Source of the DNA: a virus | IMG/VR virus record: IMGVR_UViG_3300037010_000519 | Coordinates: 1-21,004 of that record | Direction: 5' to 3' (one strand) | DNA: 21,004 nt | Part shown: piece by piece, positions 14,284 to 20,749 of the stretch | Layout of the letters: each line of letters opens with the position of its first letter | How positions within the stretch are numbered: position 1 is the first letter of the stretch | Notes under the pieces: generated by a model | Databases searched by the model: none | Told to the model about the DNA's origin: nothing | The model's input: the letters and a program-made list of their open reading frames with translations, nothing else | Program-made: the position numbers and the translations under genes

Positions 14284-16239
14284 TTACTGTTGTCCTATAT
14301 TACCAAGATTAGATGTTGCTACTGGTAGTCCAGCTTGAGGATTCCCCATCTCTCCCATTAAATCTTTCTGGGAACCAACACCAGGCATTACTGGTTGTGA
14401 CATAGCTTTAATTTTTTGCTCTGTCTGCATAAATCTCTGATGGTCTGTAAAATACTTACCAAAAGCACTCATAATATCTTTAGCCATAGGACTTGCTTGG
14501 TAAGCATCTACATTATCTTCAAGATGAATCTGAGCATATTGCATAAGTTCCATATGAGGATCTTTTACTTTAACCTCAACTTCCTGACCTCTTTCCATCA
14601 TAGCAATATCTCTTTCACTCTTTTCATCAATTGAAGTAACAACATCATCGACATTATCCATCTCTGGGTAAGAATCAATAAGAGCTTCTACAATAGGTGT
14701 AATATCTGTCATAACTCCATTCTTTTGTGCTTCTGCACCAAGTATTGTCATTAGATTTTGTAGAGATGCTTGTCTACTTGCAGGAGTCTGTTTAACCATT
14801 CTCTCAGCGTTTACAGATACATCGAAGTTAGCAGTAACCATGCTTGGGTCTAGTTGAATCAAATTTCTAACATTCTTCTTACCAGTTACGAAGAAGGTCT
14901 GTTCCTCAGTCACATATTGAGCATTTAGTTCTAGGAAGTGTTCTCCCATTTGTTTTATTACCTGCTCTCCAAATAGGTCGATAATCATCCGCATATTGGT
15001 TTCGATATTTTGGTCAATGATTTGAGCACCACGAGCAGTCTGATTGATATTATCACTTGGAGCACCACTAGAGTAAAGACTAGAAATACCACCAGAGCGT
15101 TCAATCTTTTCCTGGATAGCATCTGCCATCTTGAGAGCTTGCATAGTGTTGTCTTTTTGATTTACCTGTTGGATCTGGGTAACATCACCAGCGACACGAA
15201 TAATTCCATTAGGTCGTTTAGTAAACTGCCAGTCTGGAGTTTGAGCTGCACTTGTACCAGCAATCCACATATCAGAGTTGATTTGGCGGATATTAGTAAG
15301 TGTTTGATTAAGAATCTCAGTAGCGGCAATTTGTAGGTCGCCAACAACATCCACTAGAGCCATAGAATAGAAGTTGTCATCTTCTGGGAAAGGACAGAAT
15401 CCAATATAAGGATAGTGACCATGCCAGTAGGGATTAGTTGTATCTAGGTTTACTATCTGACTCTCACCTTTATATGGAATATAAAACACTTCACCTTGTT
15501 TGGTATACATACAAACCAAAGCTACATTTGCGGATTTGAAAGCCATGTCTTCATCCATAGAGTCATCAGTTACAAAGTCAATCTGGTAATCAAGTAAGTG
15601 TTTCTCTGCACCATTCTTTTTAAGTTCTGCTAACCAAGATTTATCCCATTTATCTTCTCTTTCGTTGTCATCAAGCATATCTCCGATATTCATCTGGATA
15701 AGTTCAGCAACATAGGGTTGGTCTTGGATATTTGGGATATTTTGATTAGGAATAAGTAAGTCATTAAATCGAACAAATTTAGCATCGGCTCGGTTTATAA
15801 TCTCACGCATTATTACTTCTTTACCATTGTCACCTTTTATAACAATCTTAGGCTGATAGTTCCACCCTGTCTTAGCATAACCCCATCCATTCATATATCC
15901 TGAGAAGTACATTCTATAAAATAAAGATGTAGTAACCATTTCGTTCATTTCCCAATTAAGAAAGTCTTGATTTACCTGTCTTCTCTCATAATCTTCTGGT
16001 TTACGAGCATCTAGTCTTATTATTGTCTTTGAAGGATTAGAGCGTGACATGTAGTTGCGAACTAAAGGAAAAACATGAGGATCAGTTAAAGAATAGTCCC
16101 ATTCATAAGTATCATCTACATTTAGAACACCTCTATATAAACTACGGTTTAGTTCTGATTTGTCAAAGATAGGTTGGGCTAGTTCAACCATCTTGTTCAC
16201 ACGACTACGAACAATACTGCCTTGTTTTGATGTATTCAT
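14284..16239 (-). CDS. Portal protein
   Basis: A 651-aa protein of the size and make-up of podoviral portals. The N-terminal part has LAQPIFDKSELNRSLYRGVL. The clip/wing region contains FYRMYFSGYMNGWGYAKTGW and the beta strand NPYWHGHYPYIGFCPFPED. The stem and crown region has ALVDVVGDLQIAATEILNQT, LYSSGAPSDNINQTARGAQI and a long helical C-terminus with QQ-rich ends. GYAKTGW and the N-Q-T-x-R pattern before long helices are typical of portals. It forms the dodecameric ring through which TerL pumps DNA. There is no Shine-Dalgarno: the ATG lies in TAAAATATACTTATGA, shared with the adaptor gene. It follows the HTH-protein gene by 19 nt, so both coupling and a leaderless transcript are possible. 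Confidence 0.82.
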   Translation of the reverse strand: MNTSKQGSIVRSRVNKMVELAQPIFDKSELNRSLYRGVLNVDDTYEWDYSLTDPHVFPLVRNYMSRSNPSKTIIRLDARKPEDYERRQVNQDFLNWEMNEMVTTSLFYRMYFSGYMNGWGYAKTGWNYQPKIVIKGDNGKEVIMREIINRADAKFVRFNDLLIPNQNIPNIQDQPYVAELIQMNIGDMLDDNEREDKWDKSWLAELKKNGAEKHLLDYQIDFVTDDSMDEDMAFKSANVALVCMYTKQGEVFYIPYKGESQIVNLDTTNPYWHGHYPYIGFCPFPEDDNFYSMALVDVVGDLQIAATEILNQTLTNIRQINSDMWIAGTSAAQTPDWQFTKRPNGIIRVAGDVTQIQQVNQKDNTMQALKMADAIQEKIERSGGISSLYSSGAPSDNINQTARGAQIIDQNIETNMRMIIDLFGEQVIKQMGEHFLELNAQYVTEEQTFFVTGKKNVRNLIQLDPSMVTANFDVSVNAERMVKQTPASRQASLQNLMTILGAEAQKNGVMTDITPIVEALIDSYPEMDNVDDVVTSIDEKSERDIAMMERGQEVEVKVKDPHMELMQYAQIHLEDNVDAYQASPMAKDIMSAFGKYFTDHQRFMQTEQKIKAMSQPVMPGVGSQKDLMGEMGNPQAGLPVATSNLGNIGQQ

Positions 16240-16245
16240 AAGTAT

Positions 16246-16275
16246 ATTTTAATGTTATTTACCTTGCTTTGTATG
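16246..16275 (-). promoter_or_regulatory. Candidate promoter abutting the portal start codon
   Basis: TAAAAT (16246-16251) ends six bases before the portal ATG. The hexamer 18 nt upstream is CATACA, a weak -35 sharing only ACA with the consensus. The 21 nt at 16231-16251 match the adaptor start at 20 of 21 positions. It lies across the end of the HTH-protein gene. Confidence 0.35.
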
Positions 16276-16648
16276 CGTCTGTAGCAACAATCATTGCTTT
16301 CTTCTTCACAGTTGATAACATTTTCATGTATGACTGCCTTTGGATACCCATTGTTTGAGCTGCTGAACCATAATCTATTTCAAAACCACTCTCTCTAAGT
16401 AATTGAAACATAAAAATAACCTTTTCTCGGTCTTTTAGATTAAAAAGTATCTGAACTACTACCTCATCAGCAAATACATTATTACAAATAGAATCTTGTT
16501 CATCTCTCTCATCTTCTAAATCCTCAGACATTAAGGTATCTTGCTCTGTAATACCAACACTATTCTTATCAGAGATATTTAAATCCATTTCACTCATATT
16601 ATAAGACTTTGGTATGAAAGCTAACTTGTTGTATTTGGCTTTTGGCAT
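16259..16648 (-). CDS. HTH protein, putative small terminase or sigma-like regulator, 129 aa
   Basis: Residues 18-60 are acidic and probably disordered (SEDLEDERDEQDS). Residues 62-118 read as a sigma70-region-4/TerS-like helix-turn-helix: VQILFNLKDREKVIFMFQLL, then YGSAAQTMGIQRQSYMKMLS and a basic VKKKA end. The LxxREKxIFxx...SAAQTMGIxRxSY layout matches HTHs that read double-stranded DNA. It sits between TerL/GT2 and portal, where a small terminase normally lies, and no other TerS candidate is present. The start has GAAAGGT as Shine-Dalgarno and overlaps the glycosyltransferase end by 28 nt. It could instead be a late-gene transcription factor; the residue pattern does not decide between these. 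Confidence 0.55.
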   Translation of the reverse strand: MPKAKYNKLAFIPKSYNMSEMDLNISDKNSVGITEQDTLMSEDLEDERDEQDSICNNVFADEVVVQILFNLKDREKVIFMFQLLRESGFEIDYGSAAQTMGIQRQSYMKMLSTVKKKAMIVATDAYKAR

Positions 16649-17310
16649 ATTTTACCTTTCACTATATGATATTTTTTTTTAATCATTGCATAGACTTGTT
16701 CTTTTATTTCATTTCCTTGACGATTTCTAGTATTTGGAATCTGTCTATAGTATAAAAATGTGTTTCCCCTTCTAAATTTATAACCTTTTGATAAAGCTCT
16801 CAACCAAAACTCCCAATCTTCGTAGACTGGATAGTCACCAAACCCACCAAGTTCGGTATAAACATTTCTTTTCATCATAGAACTTACTGGAATACCACAT
16901 TTAGTAAAAAATACTGTTGGATTTATAGTATTTGGAGCATCCATATATATATTCTTATCGGTATTTACATACCACAAGAACATATCTGGATAAACAATGT
17001 CTGCTTTTGGCATTTCCAAGATACATTTCTGGATAAAATTAGGAGGCAACTTGTCATCTCCATCTAAAAATAGTAGCAAATTACCTTTTGATAGTCTTAC
17101 AGCCTCATCACGAGATTTAACTACACCTACATTTTTGGGTAGTATTAGTGTTTTAGCATGTACATGAGCTACAGGATTATCACAACCATCGTGAACTAGG
17201 ATTATTTCTAAAGGCTTGATAGTATTTTCAAGAATAGATTTAATAGCCTCATCAATATATGCTTCTTTGTTATAGCAAGTGATTAGAACTGATAAATCTG
17301 CCTTACTCAT
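16621..17310 (-). CDS. Family 2 glycosyltransferase (GT-A fold), 229 aa
   Basis: It begins SVLITCYNKEAYIDEAIKSI, the nucleotide-binding start of GT2 enzymes, followed by IILVHDGCDNP (38-46; a VDDGS-like site) and FLDGDDKLPP (81-90), whose D83 and D85 form the metal-binding DxD. VYEDWEFWLRALSKGYKF (162-179) carries the ED acid motif. Residues 200-229 are basic. The length matches a single GT-A domain with no membrane segment. It would transfer a sugar from a nucleotide-sugar in the cytoplasm. It lies inside the packaging cluster, overlapping its neighbours on both sides (ATGA with the 54-aa gene, 28 nt with the HTH gene), so it is co-expressed late. Targets may be virion protein, DNA or host surface; nothing here decides. 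Confidence 0.85.
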   Translation of the reverse strand: MSKADLSVLITCYNKEAYIDEAIKSILENTIKPLEIILVHDGCDNPVAHVHAKTLILPKNVGVVKSRDEAVRLSKGNLLLFLDGDDKLPPNFIQKCILEMPKADIVYPDMFLWYVNTDKNIYMDAPNTINPTVFFTKCGIPVSSMMKRNVYTELGGFGDYPVYEDWEFWLRALSKGYKFRRGNTFLYYRQIPNTRNRQGNEIKEQVYAMIKKKYHIVKGKICQKPNTTS

Positions 17311-17471
17311 ATTTTATCCTTGTCTACTCTGCGTTGTAACATAGCCTTGAACTCACGCATTTCCTTGTTCTGAGTTAGGATTGCTTCTTTCATTTCCTTG
17401 AGTAAGATATTCTTCACCTCAAGTTGTTCTAGTATTTTTCTGAGACTATCTTTAACGAAAGCGTTAAACAT
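17307..17471 (-). CDS. Small coiled-coil protein, 54 aa
   Basis: Read between TerL and the glycosyltransferase. The ATG at 17471 follows the TerL TAA by one base, has a strong GGAGG Shine-Dalgarno, and ends in an ATGA overlap with the glycosyltransferase. The protein starts MFNAFVKDSLRKILEQLE and is a single long amphipathic helix (LRKILEQLEVKNILLKEMKE, then EMREFKAMLQRR), with a heptad-like Leu/Ile pattern and a basic tail. It is not recognised. It could be a small partner of TerL or of the next protein, or a multimerising accessory; this is inferred from order and coupling. Confidence 0.72.
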   Translation of the reverse strand: MFNAFVKDSLRKILEQLEVKNILLKEMKEAILTQNKEMREFKAMLQRRVDKDKI

Positions 17472-17472
17472 A

Positions 17473-19026
17473 TTACCTCCTTCTACGGTTTAAGCCGTAT
17501 GATATTTTATTAAATGCTTGTGTTGCTTTATCAGCCCAACTTGGGGTTTCAGTTGCTTGTTGATTAAAAGTATCCATGTTCACAAAGAAATACTCCATAG
17601 AAGTGCGGTAGTGAGATGTCCAGTCATGAATAGGAGCGTTTACAGCAGTAGTAGCCTGAGAGGTTTCCAACCTTTGAGGATAACGAGCAGATTTAATTGC
17701 TTCAAGCATATACTCAGTTCTTGTAGTTAGGTTAACTTCAATACCCTTAGCTAAATAAATCTTAGTCTTCTCTCTACGGTGAGCGAAATCGTTTTTAGTA
17801 CTTGATTGGACATAAATCTTAGCCTTGTCTAGTTCCTGCCTAGTAGAAATACCAGTCTGGATAGAACGCTTGTTTACATCTGGGTCGCCAAAGTGAATAG
17901 CTTTAGGATACTGAGATAATTCTGCAATAGCTTTTAGATCATCATCGTTATAGGTAAACTTAGAATCAAGTGGTTGTCCAAACAAAGGTAGATAAAATTG
18001 TATAACCTGGTCTTTATTCTCATAGGCATTTACTATTCTCCACTTACCATTAGTCTTGTTCTGTTGCCAGTAGATAAGAGCCACTCCATCTAGTCCAAAG
18101 TCCCATGAAACATATAAAGGAGCATCTGGAATAAATGGGAAGTCACCTATTGCAGCATTCTCCATCTCTGGATAGACACGACCAGTAATGGAAGTTTCCC
18201 AGTTAATCATGATTTCTCGGTTAAAGTCTTCGGTGCTTCTTCGCTCTCTTTGTTCATCTAACCACTTACGATCTTTTCTTGGGTCAAGCGAATAAGGTAG
18301 GGTGATGATTTTAATCTTTTCACCATCTTTACCAAATCTCAGGCGTTTTGCTTTACTTGGTCTTATACCAGGAGTAGTCAAGACAATACGACAGTTTGTA
18401 GTATCAGCAGTAGCACCCCAAGCTGAAGAGTCATTGTCCCAGAAAGCGAACTCATCCATAATAATAGCTCTTTGACGACCTCCACGAGAGAAGTTTTGGT
18501 TAGAAGATTCACCAGATATAGAGTTACCTAGTTCTGGGTTAATAAGAGCCATGTAGTTAAAATGCTTATCTGCATTGTATCCTTCGGGTAACATAAACGG
18601 TGGAAGTCTTGAAAGCATGTAGTCGATTTTCCCAAATAGAGATTCTTCTTTATTACCCGTAACTCCACCTCTACGGTTATCAACATAGTCTTCTTTGCGA
18701 GAACCTACTAGGAAGTTAGAGGCTGGTTCAAATAACCACATCCAAATAAGAACTCCAAGTACTGTGTAGGTAGCACCCATTTCACGACACTTCTCAATAA
18801 AAATATCCTCACCGTTTCTAATAGCATTAACAACATCCCATATTAGTTTCTTCTGAAAAGGAAAAGGGTGAAATCTTAAATTAAAAGGTGCGTGCTTTGG
18901 GTCGAAGGTATAAAGAAAAGCATCGAAAAAGTAAATAGGATCTTCTTTAGCTTTCGCTTTCATCTCCAAAAAGGTAGCTTCAAGTTTCTTTAAATCTTTA
19001 GCTGATAATTTATCAATTGTAGACAT
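17473..19026 (-). CDS. terL: Terminase large subunit (TerL)
   Basis: A 517-aa packaging motor with ATPase and nuclease domains. The ATPase carries a deviant Walker A, EKCREMGATYT (about 78-88), preceded by an adenine-binding-like RFHPFPFQKKLIWDVV (a Q-motif region). The Walker B is AIIMDEFAFWD (187-197), with Asp190 and Glu191 as the catalytic pair. TTPGIRP (about 217-223) fits the coupling motif. The RNase H-like nuclease shows SWDFGLDG (307-314, metal Asp309), HFGDPD (378-383) and a late HDWTSHYRTSMEY (467-479). The ATG at 19026 is preferred over an in-frame TTG at 19035. No Shine-Dalgarno precedes either; instead a near-consensus promoter ends 8 nt before the ATG, pointing to a leaderless transcript. 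The domain set is complete. Confidence 0.93.
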   Translation of the reverse strand: MSTIDKLSAKDLKKLEATFLEMKAKAKEDPIYFFDAFLYTFDPKHAPFNLRFHPFPFQKKLIWDVVNAIRNGEDIFIEKCREMGATYTVLGVLIWMWLFEPASNFLVGSRKEDYVDNRRGGVTGNKEESLFGKIDYMLSRLPPFMLPEGYNADKHFNYMALINPELGNSISGESSNQNFSRGGRQRAIIMDEFAFWDNDSSAWGATADTTNCRIVLTTPGIRPSKAKRLRFGKDGEKIKIITLPYSLDPRKDRKWLDEQRERRSTEDFNREIMINWETSITGRVYPEMENAAIGDFPFIPDAPLYVSWDFGLDGVALIYWQQNKTNGKWRIVNAYENKDQVIQFYLPLFGQPLDSKFTYNDDDLKAIAELSQYPKAIHFGDPDVNKRSIQTGISTRQELDKAKIYVQSSTKNDFAHRREKTKIYLAKGIEVNLTTRTEYMLEAIKSARYPQRLETSQATTAVNAPIHDWTSHYRTSMEYFFVNMDTFNQQATETPSWADKATQAFNKISYGLNRRRR

Positions 19027-19034
19027 TGAATACA

Positions 19035-19063
19035 ACTATATTGGTTATTCTACAACTTGTCAA
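19035..19063 (-). promoter_or_regulatory. Near-consensus sigma70 promoter for terL
   Basis: TTGACA (19058-19063), a 17-nt spacer and TATAGT (19035-19040): 6 of 6 and 5 of 6 matches with ideal spacing. The -10 ends 8 nt before the terL ATG, so the expected start point is at or next to the start codon. The preceding gap separates terL from the small-gene operon, which fits an independent promoter. Confidence 0.8.
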
Positions 19064-19256
19064 ATAGTTCTAATTGAGTTAAATCTTATGAAATTAGAGT
19101 ATTGCTTTGAACCAGAAATCATAGAGAATCATAAAGAACACAGATAAATTGATGAAAATACAATAAATACAATAGCGTAACTGGTCAGATGCCGAAATTA
19201 AGAAAAAACTCACTTAAACGAACGATGTCAATTGGCTTATGCAATAAATACTCGTC
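19064..19256. other. Intergenic gap with a possible decayed plus-strand ORF
   Basis: No minus-strand gene is visible here and no clear terminator hairpin was found. On the plus strand, positions 19179-19259 read in one frame as NWSDAEIKKKLT, stop, TNDVNWLMQ, stop, ILVL. This has a protein-like WSxxEIKKxL rhythm but is broken by two TAA codons. It could be a gene relic or chance. A 9-bp direct repeat (AAATACAAT twice) lies near 19157-19174. Confidence 0.3.
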
Positions 19257-19589
19257 TTAAATATGATTATGCGAGGTTTTCCTCTGGTAGTATTTGCCCT
19301 TTGGGACTTCAAAAGTCACTCTTTGGTCAGTTACAGTCAAAACTAGGTAACATTCATCACCTGTGTACTTGTCTTTGATAGGTCGAAGCGTAAATATAAA
19401 AGTATCGTACCTTAAATAAATCTCGTTCTCATTTTCTCCATACTTTTTATACTTAGACTCTCGTAAATTTCTAGGTAACTTCTCAGGTTCAGCGTTATAA
19501 AGCATATAACTAGCTTTTCCTATACCGATTCCAGATTCTAAAAGTCGTTCTTTAGCGTGTGTAGAGAATACTGCATATTTATCTATCAT
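19257..19589 (-). CDS. DUF4258/RelE-fold-like small protein, 110 aa
   Basis: The ATG at 19589 is chosen because a strong AAAGGAGGAAGT site precedes it and it overlaps the upstream stop by 4 nt. The sequence starts MIDKYAVFSTHAKERLLESG. The FSxHAKERLLESGI opening (about 8-22), then helix, then a beta stretch (EIYLRYDTFIFTLRP, later YLVLTVTDQRVTF), matches DUF4258 and RelE-like mRNA-interferase-fold proteins, where a HAxxRxxERGI helix precedes a curved sheet. The family contains toxin-like proteins, but the catalytic residues here are not certain. In the same operon the first gene is Phd/YefM-like, so a toxin-antitoxin-type relation is possible. Alternatively it is a phage regulatory protein with a borrowed fold. 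Confidence 0.55.
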   Translation of the reverse strand: MIDKYAVFSTHAKERLLESGIGIGKASYMLYNAEPEKLPRNLRESKYKKYGENENEIYLRYDTFIFTLRPIKDKYTGDECYLVLTVTDQRVTFEVPKGKYYQRKTSHNHI

Positions 19590-19768
19590 ACTTCCTCCTT
19601 TGAATAAGCTTCTATACACTCTTTACATGCCCTACCACCGTTTTCCTCATATTTATCTCCTTCAGTCCACAATTTACCATGTTTTAAACACATACAATAA
19701 CCTTGAAAGATACCAGGATTATCTACAATGAATCTAGCTCTTTTATTTTCCGTCTTTGCACTTATCAT
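19586..19768 (-). CDS. Small Cys/His protein, putative zinc ribbon, 60 aa
   Basis: The ATG at 19768 lies inside the end of the preceding gene (26-nt overlap) and has AAGGAAAGAG as Shine-Dalgarno. Longer readings from upstream starts lack a site. The protein has C25 and C27 with H30 (YCMCLKHGKLW), then CKEC (48-51), consistent with one zinc-binding unit, and an acidic tail (YSKEEV). It is not recognised as a named family. It is coupled on both sides within the four-gene operon. The zinc role is inferred from spacing. Confidence 0.65.
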   Translation of the reverse strand: MISAKTENKRARFIVDNPGIFQGYCMCLKHGKLWTEGDKYEENGGRACKECIEAYSKEEV

Positions 19769-20219
19769 AAGATTCTCTTTCCTTAAATGTAGCATAGTGT
19801 GAGTCACATAGGAAGTCCCCGTAATCATTACGCAGTTTACAGCTCTTATGACAGCCTGGGATAACACAACATCCTAGTTGTTCAACATTCTTATAATCTT
19901 TATTAAGCATATTCTCGAAATCTTTAGCCAATAAAGTAGGATAAGGAACAGTACTTAAAGAACTAAAATAATTTTCATCTTTACCTAGAATAAACATACC
20001 ACCTAGTTTACATGTGGATGAATCTAAGGTACTATCTGAGAAATATACATTAGCTGGGTCACTCATAGTACTAAATCCTCCAGAGAATCTAGGGATTGTT
20101 CTATCTGGTTCTGATTTAATTATTCTCTTGGTGATTTCTTTTCCAGCCGATTCCATTTTTTCTTCATCAGTCAAATGCTTTAATCCATATTTCTTCATAA
20201 GATCCTTTAAATTAACCAT
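19743..20219 (-). CDS. Cys/His zinc-finger-tailed protein, 158 aa
   Basis: The ATG at 20219 (MVNLKDLMKKYG) has AAGGAA upstream and overlaps the stop of the Phd-like gene by 8 nt. A longer reading from 20276 lies wholly within that gene and is not needed. Residues 1-40 are helical and basic, and 40-110 have no clear pattern. The C-terminal part has C117, C118, C123-H124, C127 and CDSHY (C138, H141). This is the CxxxGCxxxxxxxGxxCxxH-type short zinc finger found near HNH and DNA-binding phage proteins. The function is unknown; DNA or RNA binding is inferred from the finger only. Confidence 0.68.
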   Translation of the reverse strand: MVNLKDLMKKYGLKHLTDEEKMESAGKEITKRIIKSEPDRTIPRFSGGFSTMSDPANVYFSDSTLDSSTCKLGGMFILGKDENYFSSLSTVPYPTLLAKDFENMLNKDYKNVEQLGCCVIPGCHKSCKLRNDYGDFLCDSHYATFKERESYDKCKDGK

Positions 20220-20556
20220 GTTTCCTTGCTTCCTTTTGGCAAGCGATTTTTTTACAGAGTTTACCAGGCACACCATGAGAGCAAATCCAATACCCCTTAG
20301 ATCTAGCTATTTCTCTAAGTGGTTCAATTACTTGTGGGTTAGGAGAAGTTATTATATTTACCGCTTCTTTCAAAGGGTCTTTTTCTTTTTTTTGTATAAT
20401 TTTTGAGGAGTCAGGTACTTTGTATATTTCGTCTTGTGCTGATTGAGTTAATCCAGTTACCATAACCATAGGCTTTCCATAACGGACAACAGTGACAGGC
20501 AAATCCTTTAACCATGAAGTATTAGTTTGTAGTTGTCTAAAGGTAATAGTCTTCAT
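20212..20556 (-). CDS. Phd/YefM antitoxin-like protein with C-terminal Cys/His motif, 114 aa
   Basis: The N-terminus, MKTITFRQLQTNTSWLKDLP followed by VTVVRYGKPMVMVTG (residues 1-35), matches the Phd/YefM DNA-binding fold: ITxxxLRxNxSxLLxxxP..VxxxGKPVxVI. The last part carries CSHG (92-95), C101 and C106, a small metal-type motif not usual for Phd antitoxins. Classical Phd proteins of about 75-85 aa bind the operator of their own operon, and the middle segment (50-85) normally holds the toxin-neutralising part. The gene has no Shine-Dalgarno; a TTGACA-N18-TAACAT promoter ends six bases before the ATG. It is first in a four-gene operon whose last gene is DUF4258/RelE-like. Antitoxin function is a hypothesis; a phage transcription regulator is equally possible. 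Confidence 0.55.
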   Translation of the reverse strand: MKTITFRQLQTNTSWLKDLPVTVVRYGKPMVMVTGLTQSAQDEIYKVPDSSKIIQKKEKDPLKEAVNIITSPNPQVIEPLREIARSKGYWICSHGVPGKLCKKIACQKEARKHG

Positions 20557-20562
20557 AGGTAT

Positions 20563-20592
20563 ATGTTACAGCAACATTAGTAGGTATGTCAA
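20563..20592 (-). promoter_or_regulatory. Candidate sigma70 promoter of the Phd-like operon, overlapped by a repeat
   Basis: A perfect TTGACA (20587-20592), 18-nt spacer, TAACAT (20563-20568, 4 of 6), then six bases to the ATG. One copy of the TTACAGCAACATTAG repeat covers 20566-20580, lying in the spacer and touching the -10. This is an ideal place for a repressor site. Confidence 0.6.
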
Positions 20593-20725
20593 TATGTCTG
20601 TGTTTCTTACAGCAACATTAGGGGCTTCTTGTGGTCTTCTTGGGTCTTCTTAGGGCTTCTTGGGGCTTCTTGGGGCTTCTTACAGCAACATATAGCAACA
20701 TATAGACAAGTGTTACAGCAAGATA
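20566..20725. repeat. Five direct repeats of TTACAGCAACATTAG type
   Basis: Copies lie at 20566-20580 and 20607-20621 (identical, 15 nt), 20680-20693 (TTACAGCAACATAT), 20691-20705 (a TATAGCAACATATAG variant) and 20713-20725 (TTACAGCAAGATA). All share the core ACAGCAACAT or a one- or two-base variant. The first overlaps the Phd-like promoter, and copies two and three bracket the 10-bp array exactly. Iteron or operator function is inferred. Confidence 0.8.
20621..20681. repeat. 10-bp tandem array A, GGGGCTTCTT-type, six units
   Basis: Six head-to-tail units: GGGGCTTCTT, GTGGTCTTCTT (11 bp), GGGTCTTCTT, AGGGCTTCTT, and two more GGGGCTTCTT. Variation is limited to the G-rich half while CTTCTT is constant. 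The unit length is about one DNA helical turn. A spurious Lys-rich ORF runs across it on the minus strand. Confidence 0.9.
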
Positions 20726-20735
20726 TGGAGAGTTG

Positions 20736-20749
20736 TCTACATCTGTAGA
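20736..20749. promoter_or_regulatory. TCTACA-TC-TGTAGA palindrome
   Basis: A 6-bp inverted repeat with a 2-nt centre, an operator-sized dyad between the direct repeats and the DnaA-like box. It is too tight for an RNA hairpin loop, so a dimeric DNA-binding protein site is more plausible. Confidence 0.4.

Noticed and set aside
19215-19247. Recoded stop codons (TAA as Gln) in the plus-strand frame
   Set aside because: All minus-strand genes end normally at TAA/TGA/TAG and are intact in the standard code, so recoding is not supported; a relic or chance is simpler.
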